From Rhipicephalus microplus (Eukaryota > Arthropoda > Arachnida > Ixodida > Ixodidae): a stretch of 64,000 bases of DNA. Within the stretch, counting starts at the first letter, position 1; every line of letters begins with the position of its first letter. Made by a program: the position numbers and the translations under genes. Below the pieces are notes generated by a model, which saw only the letters and a program-made list of their open reading frames with translations, was not told the origin of the DNA and ran no database searches. The stretch covers positions 320,128,616 through 320,192,615 of the forward strand of contig NC_134710.1 of the NCBI RefSeq assembly GCF_043290135.1, given 5' to 3'. Shown here piece after piece: positions 44,768 through 56,800 of the stretch.

Positions 44768-45645
44768 TGCCATCCAGCGGACATTTGAAGGACTACACTA
44801 GAGGTGGCAACTACTACAAACACGGGATGTATGACCCACGTCGTAAGGAGCTTCGCCCTTAAAAAAAGGTTGCCTTTTTACAACTTGGTTGTAATTGACT
44901 TCTAGTGTTTCCGATGTTGACATGCAGTGTGTGGTCAGTAACGTAACATGCGTACTTTATCACGGTTTTTTGGCAGTCGTCGCCTTGTAACTGGTGTGGA
45001 ACTGTGCAAATGACAGATATAATACCGTATTTACTTGAGTTTGATGCAAGGTTTATTTTTCATGTGTGTACCCTCTCATACCAAGTAATAAATTGTGATT
45101 TTGTTTCCCTGGACGTAATAAAAGACACCCGCGCGTTACGATCGCGGTCAAGTTACAATAGAATATTTATGGTGCCTGTAATATACGGTATGATGCTTGC
45201 GCAACGTAAGTTTTGATGTGCTTTCTTGAAAGTTTGCAGCAAATTATATTTAAACGCTTGGGATATTTTTCAGAACACCAACCCGTGTGCTCTGATGAAT
45301 ATCGATGCCGGGAATCGTCTACGAGACAACTATGCATGGTCTGGATTATTTTTCCTGTTATTAAAATATTTTGTGATTGTGAATTCATGAATTCAACGAT
45401 AATGTTTGTCTCGAAGATTCTTTCTTCTCGTCCGATCATCGCACAAGCCAGCAGGGTTCACGTTAGCAATTGTTTCTGGCTGCGAATGTTCCCGGCGGCG
45501 CTTGCCAGGGCGGCGCTCTATGTCCACGGAAACTGCAGCGCTGTTTCCACATAGGCTTGTGTAGGGTCTTACTATAGGCAGCATTTTCTTGAAGTTTATT
45601 TAGAAAAATGATAGTCTTTTTTGGGGTACTTCGACGCAAAACTTG
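44768..45645. other. Unassigned region
   Basis: GTAAGGAGCTTCGCCCTTAA near 44843 resembles a motif near 31409. The rest shows no gene; short ORFs lack domains. Confidence 0.35.
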
Positions 45646-45695
<50 letters not shown>

Positions 45696-45720
45696 TTGTT
45701 TGTTTGTTTGTTTGTCTGTC
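45646..45720. repeat. (TCTG)n(TTTG)n compound microsatellite
   Basis: About eleven TCTG-type units are followed by about six TTTG units, as expected when one base change spreads through a slipping array. Confidence 0.9.
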
Positions 45721-46489
45721 TATCCGTTTGTCCCCCGAAACGAAACCAAAAACGGTCAAAATTCAACCCCATCCGCAGCGCCCACCAATATTGCTTAAGT
45801 TTCATCGTTCATATTTGTGCGATTGTCAAGTAAAAAGCAATTATTTCGCACATCTGAGGAAAAATAACAACGCTTCAATATTCTGTATGTGTCTCTTTAT
45901 AGAAGAGAGGCATACGTCGATAATAAAAAGGACAGTAGCATTGATCATGCTGCGCTGACAATGCAACGCTATGCACAAAAAGGCAAGTGTTTCCAAAGCT
46001 TTGCTAAGACGACACGGTGGTGGTACGAGCCCGTCACTTAGCGTTCTATACCTTATCGCCTCCAAGACAGGCGCAGATGCCATCCTTTGTTTTCGAAAAT
46101 GACTGCCAGATAGCGCTCGTGTCTCACGTTCCTCGATGCACTCGTTTTCCTCCGCTTCACGGATCGAGGCACTTTAATTCAGCGCCTCCAGAATACAATT
46201 CACCGATTTTCTCACGCAGAAAATTAAATAACGTTTATTTCAGTCTCTCCAATTGCAAGACTAACGTATTTTGACGACATTAACAGCGAAACATGCGGAT
46301 ATGGGGCCATTTTTTTGTTCAATTACAGTATCAAGGTGTATTGTTCAGATGAACGGATCTGTCTAAGATCACACATGGCTACAAATATTTTCATCACGGC
46401 CAGACGGAGCTCTTTTATAACGATCTCTAAGAACGGCGCATTTGCAGTACCTCTATTCAGTGCGCATTTTAGGGTGTAAATGTTGCTGG
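45721..46489. other. Unassigned AT-rich spacer
   Basis: No gene or recognisable repeat. Confidence 0.3.
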
Positions 46490-46900
46490 GACACCTTTAT
46501 TTTATTTATTTATTTACAAATACTGCTGTCCCATGCCTGGGACATTGCAGGAGCGGGTACAGAAAATCAACGAAAGCACAGAAACAAACAATAGTGGGCA
46601 CAAATTTATGGGACTAACACATAAAATTTTTCCCGAACTCTAACAGTGTTCATTCTACGCAATGCACCATCAAGCTTGTTCCAAACTTCCACCACACGCG
46701 GAAAAAAAGAGAATTTGAAACAATCCAAACGAGACCTGAAGGGTACAAGGTTCAAAGCGTCTGTACTACGTGTTGTACGCGCTGGTATATCAGCGAAAGA
46801 TAAGGGCGCGTGAACGCTGGTCATTTTGTGTACAATCTTGTGCAACAAGATAGTACCCTTACGTGTACGGCGGTGTTCCAGTGAATGAAGTGACAACAAA
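46490..46900 (-). mobile_element. LINE 3'-end fragment, Jockey/CR1 type
   Basis: The minus strand encodes TRSTDALNLVPFRSRLDCFK and SFFPRVVEVWNKLD, the C-terminal signature of many Jockey- and CR1-type ORF2 proteins, then a stop near 46606, a short 3' region containing TGTCCCAGGCATGGGACAG and a (TAAA)n-like tail at about 46498-46516. Everything upstream of the C-terminus is absent. Confidence 0.7.
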
Positions 46901-48060
46901 TGAGCTTTAATTTAAACTTTGTGCTGTTAACTCATAAATAACTGTAGCTTTCCACGGCTCCTTTGCAGCTGTTGCAATGGTGCATGCCCGGCTTGGCATC
47001 AATTAAAATAAGCTGTCTGTAGCTTAGCAGCGGGTCTTGTTGCCGAACGCGGCTCAGAGGTGGCTTCTTTGCTGCTACTGATTCAACGCATGCGTAGCTT
47101 GGCAGTGATGTCATAACAGCTGGCATGGTTCCGAGGCGAAGCCAGGTGGTGGTTAAGCAACGGGGGGGGGGGGGGGGGGAAGGCGAGGTTTTTAAAGCGG
47201 AACAGCTGTATTGATTACATGGTTGAACGCTTCGCAGCAAAAAAAAAATAAGGAAAGGGACGGAGTGCTTCAAATTATGACCTGCCTCTGATCTTTGACA
47301 TTTCTGTAGTAATGAAACAGCCAAGCCTGCGTGGAACGCACAGCATAGTCACAGCGAAAGCTGGAAGAGCTGCTTTTCTGAACCATTTTAAACATTCTCT
47401 GGATAAATGTCACAAGCACACCTGCAGGGTACCCGCTACCGCATATATCATCATTTCTTTTTGTTATAGCGATGCGGTCACTATGCCATCCCTCATATTC
47501 GTCGGAGATCGGCAATACCTGCTCCACGCTTCCAAGGAATGTTCTGATTTTTTTTAAGGTGTGGCCCTTGACGATGAAGTATAATGCCTGAAGCTTTTGT
47601 AATGGTTTAGGGAATTCAATTACCACCTTCTAACACAATTTAAATTGTGACGTTTGGCCATTCCTTCGCTGTTCTCAAACGCTTTATTAGTGGTACTACC
47701 GAGATTCCTTTCCCGACATTAGGTCTGCCTAAGGCCAATTAGCACTGACTTCCAAGCGACGTCGTGGATTGGTGGTAGACGGCTTGAATAGCGCGGAGGG
47801 GACAAGGGGGTTACTCCATTGTGTCCCTAGTGTTTTTTATTTAGTATTTTTTGCTTCTTTCGCACGATAGTGATTACAGACACCGGGGGCGGCAGACAAC
47901 ACGCGACTTTTGTTGTGACACCATAACAGCTTTCGCTGTAAAGGAGGAGAAGGCCGTTCTTGGCGATAATCAGGTGAAGCAATGAGGCAGTCTTTGCGTC
48001 GCCCTCCCTCCTATGTGCATAAAGTGGGGGGGGGGGGGGTAGGGGGTACGAGACCTTTTT
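46901..48060. other. Unassigned region with poly-G tracts
   Basis: An 18-base G run lies at 47162-47179 and another G-rich tract near 48026-48055. The minus ORF at 47270-47626 has no recognisable domain. No gene is supported. Confidence 0.35.
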
Positions 48061-48290
48061 ACCCCATCGTGGGAATGTCTGGGCTTTTCTAGCACCATTT
48101 CTAAACCCTTGTCATCATCATCATCAGCTGATCATGGGAATGTCTGTGGCCTTTCTAGTGTGATTTCTGAACCCTTGTCATCATCATCATCAGCTCATTG
48201 TGGGAATGTCTGTGGCCTCTCTAGGGCCAGTTCTAAACCCTTGTCATCATCATCAGCCTGACTACGCCCACGGCAGGGCAAATGGGTCTC
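48061..48290. repeat. Tandem repeat of about 66 bases, three copies
   Basis: Each unit runs TGGGAATGTCTG..CTTTCTAG ... TTCTAAACCCTTGTCATCATC. The last unit continues into CAGCCTGACTACGCCCACGG, a tail found at the 3' end of widespread arthropod retroposons. The array may therefore be duplicated retroposon ends. Confidence 0.7.
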
Positions 48291-49585
48291 TTATGTTCCA
48301 CCTATGAATCCGACCTAAACCCTCTTAGGGCAGCTTATACGAGTAAACATGCCAAGTGTCTACCAACGCATATATGATACTTTTGGGAAAGGTGGGAAGC
48401 ATCCACTATGCCAATATTTCTCATTCTACAGATGAGTCAAGCACTCGCTATAAAGAGTGTTTCAAGAAATGTGTCTAATATTGTTTAAAAAGCTGCAAAA
48501 GACGATATTTGCTCGCTGTCTTCAGAGTTGCCTTTTCTGTAACGGCACACGTCTTAAGAAGGTTGAAGACTTATTTTCAAAGACAATTAGGACAGTAAAC
48601 TAATTTTTTTATTACTGGAGTTCGGCAGTTCAGATAAATAGGAGAATTGAATTCCTTGACGTAAAAAAAAAACTCATTGCTGCTTTGAGATTACAGAAAA
48701 GAGGCCCCTAGTAAAAACTAGGAATTAAAGAAATTTTCCTGAATTTTGCGGTGAAACCAAAACCAATAGAGCGAAGAAAAAAAGAAGCAGACGACTACAA
48801 TTACGTCACAAGGCTGCAGTTGTGTCCCGTTCGATAACGTGTCTACGTAATGTGTGTTGTAATTGCGAGCGCAGCCACGCCCACACAACGATGTCGGTTG
48901 ATGGTCCCTCCTTTCATTTGCGCTCTTTCGCGTTTCGGTTCCAGTTTCGCCGCAGACTTGGGGAGAATTCAATTATTCCGCAATTAATATTAGAGGCCGC
49001 TTTACAAAAATCTCAAAGCTTCAATTGGTTTTTCACACGAAGGAATTCAATTCTTCCATTTGACCAAACTGCCCCACTCCACTAATTTTAACTTTGCTAA
49101 TTACCGTTCCAAATAACGATATCAACACCCTTAAGGTGCCTGGCACTACCTAAAAACCAACTATGAAGACAGCGACCAAATACCACTTTTTCTTGATGTT
49201 TTCAAGAGTACTGTACATATTTCTTGCAACACCATGTACATCGTAAATTGGTAAGTACATTTCTATGATGCTGTGGCTGATGAGGAATCATGGCTCATCA
49301 TTGTAAGGAGAGGGAAGCTTTACACTACATACTCGTTGCACGATTCACTATGTGTGGTTACTGGTGGTTATCTTACTTTTGGCCACTCTATATTGTTCAA
49401 GCCCAATAATTAATATTATTAATATTACCACGCTATATTGCATATGTAACGCGATGTCTTGTCCCTACACAAGCCCCCGACATGGGTCTTGTGTAGTGTC
49501 TGAAAAAAGTTTCGAAAATACTCCCCTGCCAAGCAAAGGCCCCGGCCTCAAATTCCTCATGATTGTGCATTTTTTAATGCGAAGC
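48291..49585. other. Unassigned AT-rich region
   Basis: No gene is seen. The sequence is AT-rich and its short ORFs carry no recognisable domain. Confidence 0.3.
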
Positions 49586-49589
49586 ATAT

Positions 49590-49996
49590 TGCCACGTTCC
49601 ATTTCCAAAGTTTTTGTTATCGTCCCAAAACACCACGCGACTCTCAGCGCAAACCGCGCCTGCAGTTTTCGAGAAGGTTCCGGACTGTAGTAGATCATTT
49701 CGATAAGATCACGCCCACTGTGCGAACGGTACAGATTGTTCTGGAACCTACGCCACCGCCAGCGATAACGCTAGAACATTCGACGGCAAGAGTATAAATG
49801 CCGACGCGCTTCGCCGCTTGTCAGTTGTTGATCGTAGGCCGACGCTCCGTTCGCCGCTATCAGTCCGAGACTGCTATCTGTGCGAGACTGCTGCTGTAAT
49901 TGGACTTTCCGTTTACCGGGCACAGGTTCGCCCAAATAAACAGTTAAATCCCAACACGAAGTCTCCTGCCTTCGGCCACGTCACGACCCCGTGACA
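49590..49996 (+). repeat. Gypsy-4 5' LTR
   Basis: TGCCACG to CGTGACA. TATAAA at 49793-49798 is the core promoter candidate and AATAAA near 49935 the poly(A) signal. Confidence 0.92.
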
Positions 49997-49998
49997 TC

Positions 49999-50014
49999 TG
50001 GTGGAGGTGCTGCT
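49999..50014 (+). promoter_or_regulatory. Gypsy-4 primer-binding-site candidate
   Basis: TGGTGGAGGTGCTGCT begins two bases after the LTR, the third occurrence of this motif at an LTR edge in the window. Confidence 0.55.
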
Positions 50015-50020
50015 TCGTTC

Positions 50021-51650
50021 ATGTACCGGACGCCCCCGTCAAGCCGTGAACCCAGCCCACGTCGCGGAGAAGACACCGACGCCAACCAGGAGCAGCGAAC
50101 AAGCCGCCGACAGCAAGGGCTACCACAGGAGTACGGGCTTTTACAAGACAAGGCGCGGAAGCCCAAAGCCATGACCACGACTGCAGCGACAATGACAACC
50201 GCAGCGTCCCAGCCCACGATGGTCATGCATCAACCCAGGGAACCACCAATTTTCCATGGGTCATCGTTCGAAGACCCGGAGTGCTGGCTAGAAACATACG
50301 ACCGTGTGGCCGCCCTCAACCACTGGGACCATGACGAAAAGCTGCGTCAGGTGTTCTTCTATTATGAAGACACCGCAAGGACCTGGCTCGAAAATCGGGA
50401 GTCCACGCTCCGAACGTGGGATGTTTTCTGCAGCGCATTCCTGCAAACGTTCGCGAGCGTCGCTCGCAAATAGAGGGCCGCTGCTTTATTAGAGACCCGG
50501 GTTCAGCTCCCAAATGAAAATCTCGCCATTTTCACAGAAGAAATGACCCGACTATTCCGTCACGCTGACCGAGACATGTCTGAGGAGAAAAAAGTTCGTT
50601 TCCTCATGCGAGGGGTCAAACAGGAGCTCTTCGCGGAACTGATGAGAAACCCACCAAAAACCGTCCAAGAATTTGTAACCGAAGCGACCACTATCGAAAA
50701 GACCCTGGACATGCGCACCAGACAGTATAATCGTCGCCTGACTGCAGACTGCGCTGCTGCTCAAGCCAGTAACTCCGCAGACCTGCGTGAAACGATCCGA
50801 GCGATCGTGCGGGAAGAGCTGCGCAAGCTGTTGCCTTCGGCGCAACCTCAAGTGGATTCAATTGCCGACATTAGAGAGTTTTAGTACTGCGGAATGGTGC
50901 TACGTACGCATCACGCAAGCGCCTTGCGTTACGTGGCGTCGTTTGCCACTAATCGGCTTTTAGTACGCCGTAGTACCCGCGTACGTAATGAGCGTGAAGC
51001 GTGTTGCGCCATCTGGTATATCAAAACAGCAGCACGTGTTGTTGACAGCCAATGTGAGCCAATCCAAGTGTTATAGCCAGTTTATGGCCATATTTTAAAC
51101 CACAGAGCCGGTCGGTGCTTGCCTTCGATGCCGCCATTTTGCAAAACGAAGTCTCGCGCTGTCGCGAACTTCGAGAGCGGCGCGATCAGCTCATACGTAC
51201 GCACGCACGCATCTCATGCGTGCGTACGTAGCGGCCGCGTACGTAACGCGATACATGCGCGTTGCGGTCTGCGCATGCGCACTACGCAGAACGTGGCGTC
51301 CTTGCGTACGCAACGCCGCCACGTACGCTGTGTACGCAGTACTAAAACTCTCTATTGTGCGAGAAGAAGTTTGGCAATCGCTTTAAATTTTTCACGCACC
51401 GCTGCCGGAGCCGGAAGCTATGAGCTACGCCGCTGCACTGCGCCACAACGCTCCTCCCCGTCCACGCCAAAACGCCACCCCATCGCACTTCCGTCGACAG
51501 ACGCCACCGCCGCCATCACCCCCACTGACGTCATACCGTTCGCCAGCGGTCCAGCGCAGTGCACCGAGGAAGACTGACGTCTGGCGCACCCCTGACCATC
51601 GCCCACTCTGCTACCACTGCGACGAGGCCGGACACACATACCGCCGTTGC
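50021..51650 (+). pseudogene. Gypsy-4 gag, with stop and transposon insertion
   Basis: The ATG at 50021 opens MYRTPPSSREPSPRR. The capsid part includes REPPIFHGSSFEDPECWLE. TAG at 50471-50473 interrupts the frame, which continues to 50871. There the 479-base element is inserted. After it come a proline-rich segment and the CCHC knuckle CYHCDEAGHTYRRC near 51610. The knuckle lies in the same frame as the protease downstream, unlike Gypsy-1. Confidence 0.85.
50874..51352. mobile_element. MITE-like element with 18-base terminal inverted repeats
   Basis: GAGAGTTTTAGTACTGCG at the left end is matched exactly, inverted, at the right end. TA flanks both sides (50872-50873, 51353-51354), as in Tc1/mariner-type insertions. 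The interior is GC-rich and full of TACGTACG and GCGTACG words; a perfect 15-base palindrome arm pair is at 51198-51212 and 51216-51230. No coding frame is evident, so it depends on a transposase from elsewhere. Confidence 0.85.
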
Positions 51651-52440
51651 CAGTACCGACAGATCGGACTGCGTGGCTTCGCCGTCAATGCACCGCGTCC
51701 ACAGCCAGGAGAACGACCTCGTGACATCGCCGACTACCTGACAGGAACTCGGTGGACACCACGAAGCCCTTCGCGTTCGCCGTCGCCCCGCCGCCGCACG
51801 TCACCGCACCACCGGCAGTACTCTGGCCCAACGCGGGGCCGGTCTCCTAGCCCGTATCCGGGACTAAGGGCAGCAACCGGTGGAGGTGCGGTTGCTGTGC
51901 GACGAACTACCGAAGATCCTCCTCCGACGACGACGCCGCGACAGAGCTTTCCGAACACAACGCCAATCAGGCAAAGCCCTGACGGCGAAAGCTCACTTAC
52001 CGAAGGTGGCCTGACGACGCAACATGGAAGCAGCGGAACAAGCCGACGCAGCCGTGACCCGACGCCACGCCCTAACTGTAATGCGAGACGGCGAACTAGC
52101 GACCTTGACGTTCTTATCGACGGCCACAGTGTGACCGCTCTCGTCGATACTGGAGCCGACTATTCTGTCATCAGTGGGTCGTTCGCCGCGAAGTTAAAGA
52201 AAGTTAGGACAGCTTGGAAAGGCTCTGAAATCCGCACAGCCGGAGGTCATCTCGTAGCGCCTGCAGGAATCTGCACAGCGAGAGTCACCATTAACGCCCG
52301 TATTTATCCTACAGACTTCGTAGTCCTACAGCGTTGCTCGAGAGATGTCATCCTTGGCATGGACTTCTTATGCCTCCATGGTGCTGTCATCAACCTAAAA
52401 ACAAAGTCGATAACGTTATCCACAGAAGAAGCACTACCGC
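51651..52440 (+). pseudogene. Gypsy-4 linker and protease
   Basis: An Arg/Ser/Pro-rich linker is followed by a retropepsin domain: ALVDTGADYSVIS near 52140 and DVILGMDFL near 52350. The reading frame runs from 51420 to 52529 without a stop but leaves pol sequence at the deletion junction near 52433-52446. Confidence 0.85.
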
Positions 52441-52988
52441 TGAGCGGCTTAACAAGACGATCGCCGACATGCTGTCAATGTACGTCGATGTCGAACACAA
52501 GACGTGGGACGCCATTCTTTCGTATGTGACCTTCGCATACAACACGGCGATGCAGGAGACGACGCAGATATCTCCATACAAATTGGTCTACGGAAGGAGC
52601 CCGGCAACGACGCTCGATGCCATGTTACCAAACGTCACTGACGAAGAAAACCTCGATGTGAGCGAGTACCTTCAACGCGCCGAAGAAGCCCGACAACTTG
52701 CGCGTCTCCGTATCAAGAATCAACAGACGACCGACAGCCACCGTTACAACCTTCGACGACGCTTCGTAGAATACCAGCCCGGTGAACGTGTTTGGGTGTG
52801 GACGCCGATACGCCGACGTGGACTAAGTGAAAAGCTTCTGCGATGGTACTTCGGACCGTACAGGGTGGTTCGACGTCTCGGCCCACTTGATTACGAGGTT
52901 GTCCCCGACGGCATCACGAACTCTCAACGACGCCATCGTGACCTGAAGTCGTGCATGTCTCGCGCCTCAAGCCGTTTCATGCGCGTTA
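52441..52988 (+). pseudogene. Gypsy-4 integrase C-terminal fragment
   Basis: Begins after the last catalytic Glu region (ERLNKTIADML), followed by YVTFAYNTAMQETTQISPY, KLVYGRSP and the C-terminal RRRGLSEKLLRWYFGPYRVVR module. A frameshift lies near 52925; the natural end is TAA at 52986-52988. The D,D,E core is absent. Confidence 0.85.
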
Positions 52989-53119
52989 ACACACTGAAAC
53001 AGTGTTTTTTTGTATTATTGTTGTATCGTAATTTATTCAATGTACTTTCTTGCATTATTATTGTACCTTCATCTTTCGTTAAAGCATCGGGACGATGCCT
53101 TTTTTTCAGAGGGTGGCAA

Positions 53120-53523
53120 TGCCAGGTTCCATTTCCAAAGTTTTTGTTATCGTCCCAAAACACCACGCGATTCTCAGCGCAAACCGCGCCTGCAGTTTTC
53201 GAGAAGGTTCCGGACTGTAGTAGATCATTTCGATAAGATCACGCCCACTGTGCGAACGGTACAGATTGTTCTGGAACCTACGCCACCGCCAGCGATAACG
53301 CTAGAACATTCGACGGTAAGAGTATAAATGCCGACGCGCTTCGCCGCTTGTCAGTTGTTGATCGTAGGCCGACGCTCCATTCGCCGCTATCAGTCCGAGA
53401 CTGCTATCTGTGCGAGACTGCTGTAATTGGACTTTCCGTTTACCGGGCACAGGTTCGCCCAAATAAACAGTTAAATCCCAACACGAAGTCTCCTGCCTTC
53501 GGCCACGTCACGACCCCGTGACA
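53120..53523 (+). repeat. Gypsy-4 3' LTR
   Basis: TGCCAGG to CGTGACA, 404 bases, preceded by a purine-rich AGAGGGTGGCAA tract. About 99% identical to the 5' LTR apart from one three-base indel. Confidence 0.92.
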
Positions 53524-53554
53524 ATATCCTAATTACCTTCGGCGACTTTAAGCG

Positions 53555-53681
<127 letters not shown>

Positions 53682-53739
53682 GCGCCTATGATTTGTAGTC
53701 TCTCCTGGCCGTTTGGTTGATGGGATCTATATAAAAAAT

Positions 53740-54260
53740 TGGTATAGCATATCGTGACTATGATGAGCACAAGCGACTAGTCATAACATGAAACTCATGA
53801 GGCATGGCATGTGTGTCATAATTGTCATGATTCACATGTCATGGTTTGCTGCTCCTGTGGTGGTTTCGTTCACATGACATATCGCAGAACTGGTATGGTA
53901 CGTGTCTGCATGGCGAACACAAGTGGCAGGCCCTCACGTTGAAATCATGACATGCGTGTCATGTAAAACATGAATACATGCTGCGCTCATAATGCACTCT
54001 GGGCTGTTTAGCTAGCTTCACATATAAAAACTTTGGTTGACGTGACGCGAACGGATGACGGAGGTGAATGACACGTCCAAATATAATAATCAAGACATGC
54101 CTGTCATGTAAAACATGACTACATGCTAAGCACAGAGTTTGCTTGCGGCCATTTCGCCAGCTTCACACATACCAAATTTGGTATTACGTGATGTGAATGG
54201 ACGACGAACAGGATAATCATGTGAAGTCATGTACGGCATAATTTACGCCCCCGCTGGTAA
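53740..54260. repeat. Degenerate tandem or dispersed repeat, about 170-base period
   Basis: Related blocks near 53945-54070 and 54090-54215 share TGTCATGTAAAACATGA, TACATGCT, GCTTCACATATA and GAACGGATGACG-like words. A third, more diverged block lies upstream. No coding content. Confidence 0.6.
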
Positions 54261-54339
54261 TGTGCTGATTTTAATGTGACAGTCCACCCTTCCTCATTCG
54301 TGCTTCACATATCATCGATTCCCACTGTACGTGGGATCT

Positions 54340-56270
54340 TCCTGTTTTTTTCTACAGACTGACGCAAACGATTATTGCCTTGGCTCAGTACATTTACAGC
54401 AATTCGCTGGCACTCTGAGACCATTTGTTTGTGCAAGCCACGCTTTGACCGGTGCGGAACGCAACTAATTGATTGATATGTGGGGTTTAACGCCCCAAAA
54501 CCACCATATGATTATGAGAGACGCCGTAGTGGAAGGCTCCGGAAATTTCGACCACCTGGGGTTCTTTAACGTGCACCCAAGGCAGAACGCAACTACTCGG
54601 TAGCAGAATCTGGCCATATACCTTTTGTATTAAAAAGTTCGACATGTTTTTGTGATGACACTCGGTTTATTATTCAGACTGATCAAGCACTCTGTTGGCT
54701 GAAACGGTTGCCAAATTCCTCCAGACAATTGGCCCAATGGACGCTTATTTTGCAAAGCTGCGAATATGTCATTGAGTATGGGAAGGATACAGGTAGCAAT
54801 AACAGAGTTTCTGACGCACTTTCATGTGCGCCGTTGTCGACTGGACCTCGGGTCGAGTGGAAAACTGTGTGCGGCAACGACAGCACTTAATACCATGCAT
54901 TCATGTTGGTGTCTTTGGTTACTAAACAGGAGCTTCTTGCAACGCAGAAGAGTGATGACCTCTTTTTTAAAGTGTCAGAAAAGCTTGCGGCTCGTGATGC
55001 AGCTCACGCAAGAAGCGACGAGGAGACGTACTGCTAAGAGGAGAAAGCCTCTTGTTTAGGCATTTTACCCAGGTCGACTATGGTAATGCGGAATTACCAT
55101 TTCGAGTTGTTATTCCTCACACGCTAATCCTCCATAGCGCACTACCACGACAGTGCCTTAGCTAGTCACTCTTCAGGACAGAAAACTTGAGAGAAGCAGT
55201 ATTGGGTATGGTAACTTGGCTGGGCATGACAGAGGATGTGTTAAATTATCTGCGTTCCTGTTCAGTTTGTCAAAGGGCAAAACCACGTGGTGGTTGACCG
55301 CTATAGGCGCAATGGAATCAGTTAAGAGTATGTCACCTTGGCCAATAGTAGCATGTGACGCAAGGGTCCTTTTCCCATGACTCCGCGGCGAAACCAGTAC
55401 CTGCTTGTTGTCACTGACCTTTTCACGAAATGGGTTGAATTGTTTTCTTTGTGCAAGCTGACTCTGCAGAAAGTATGGAGCTGCCTTCTTAAAACTTTCG
55501 CCAGGTTCAGATTCCCTGCCCAGCTGATCACGGACAGCAAGGTGTTCACGGATTCCTGTGAATTCGTCACAAGAGCACGTCTGTTTATTACCCGCAGGCC
55601 AACATCACGGCAAGGGTAAACCAAAATCTTAAATCTATGCTTGTCGTGCATACTGAGCGTCACAAAGACTGGGATCTGAAACTAACAGACAGCGTTTATG
55701 ACTAGAACGCCAGTGAATCGCCCAACAGGTTTCACACCTGCGCAACTTAACCTGGGCAATGAATTGAGTTTTCTGCAAGACAGTTCTCATGACGTGTACA
55801 ACTGCTCCTCCGAGACATTATGTAAAGTTTGCAAATGACCTGTGGCAGCGGCTTTCCGACACGGTACAACAATCCCGACAGCACTTCGATGTATCCCGCA
55901 TAGAACAGGCTGGGAAGTAGAATGAGTGTCGGAAGAATATTGGTTGTTTAGTTTGGTGGCTTGGTGTTAAAACGCTCATATCTCCTGAGTGGCGCTTCAA
56001 AATGTTTTTCACATCTCCTAGTTGACAGGCGAGATGGGTATTTTTTGGAATAACTCGGAACTCGAAGCTTTCGTGCTTATTGACAGATTACCTAACTGAT
56101 CAAGTTCAAGTGTATGACGCTACTCATGTCCCCACTCTCAAACTTTTTTTTTGGACGACAAGGTTCAGCTGCATGGTATCCAGACATTCCTCGTCAGAGT
56201 TTGGGCCCCGAGTCCCCAACACCGCCGAGCAAGTGGTACAATCTGCGTTCGCCATAACCTAAAATAGAGG
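54340..56270 (+). pseudogene. Gypsy-5 pol remnant: RNase H and integrase, split by a SINE
   Basis: RNase H is read as QTDANDY near 54355, then ALTGAERNY, where the SINE has entered, then SVAE and TDQALCWL with RQLAQWTLILQS near 54720 and NRVSDALS. The integrase finger (SCSVCQRAK near 55260) and core (NQYLLVVTDLFTKWVE near 55395) follow, with a C-terminal segment to about 56270. Many stops and shifts mark it as the oldest LTR element here. No LTRs were recognised. Confidence 0.75.
54468..54584 (-). mobile_element. tRNA-derived SINE, Ruka-like, 5'-truncated
   Basis: Only the body and (TTGA)n-type tail are present. GAACGCAACTA flanks it at 54457-54467 and 54585-54595. It interrupts the RNase H frame of Gypsy-5 at ERNY, so it is younger than that element. 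Confidence 0.9.
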
Positions 56271-56800
56271 GGTTGCCATGTTCACCTCGTTGTGAACATA
56301 GTAGACGTGCGTTGTGAACATAGATGTACTTTTGTTGTTGGCGAGAAGAAAATGTTTATTGGTTTTCTTTTCTCCTCGCTACGCTTTAGGGTCCCTGAGG
56401 CCAAACAATATGAGCCGACCTCCGGTCCCCACCCTGACTTCTTGAAGAGGGGTAGGGTTGAACTACATGCACTCGCTATGCAGAGATAGCGCCACGTGTG
56501 GCGCAGTAGCGGTGTGCATGGCACCTGCGGTCTTCAACAGGGTCAGCCTGCGTGCTGTGCAGTGAAAAGGTGTCCTGGCTGCCAGAAAGTATGAATGGTG
56601 TCACCCGAGCTGGCCAATCGCTGCTACCCGAGAATCATGGTTGCTGAATAGCTGTCTCGTTTCCATGGGCCGACCCGGACGTATGCCGCCTTAAGTTAAA
56701 TAAATAAATTGTTGTTTGATTTCATGTGAAACTTCCGCAGTCCTTGCGTTAACTACGGATGGGACGCAGCAAGCCCGATACCAGCAAGGTGAGCTATCGG
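56271..56800. other. Unassigned spacer
   Basis: No gene seen. AAATAAATAAA near 56698 is the only simple feature. Confidence 0.3.

Larger units (their letters stand above)
49590..53523 (+). mobile_element. Gypsy-4, internally deleted LTR retrotransposon
   Basis: LTRs of 407 and 404 bases with ATAT duplications at 49586-49589 and 53524-53527. They differ at about four sites plus a three-base indel (about 1%). Internally gag and protease are joined directly to the integrase C-terminus near 52440, so RT, RNase H and the integrase catalytic core are gone. A 479-base inverted-repeat element is inserted in gag. The copy cannot replicate alone. Confidence 0.92.

Noticed and set aside
45463..45833. 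ORFs rich in CLSV or RQTD near 45.6 kb
   Set aside because: Translation of the (TCTG)n(TTTG)n array.
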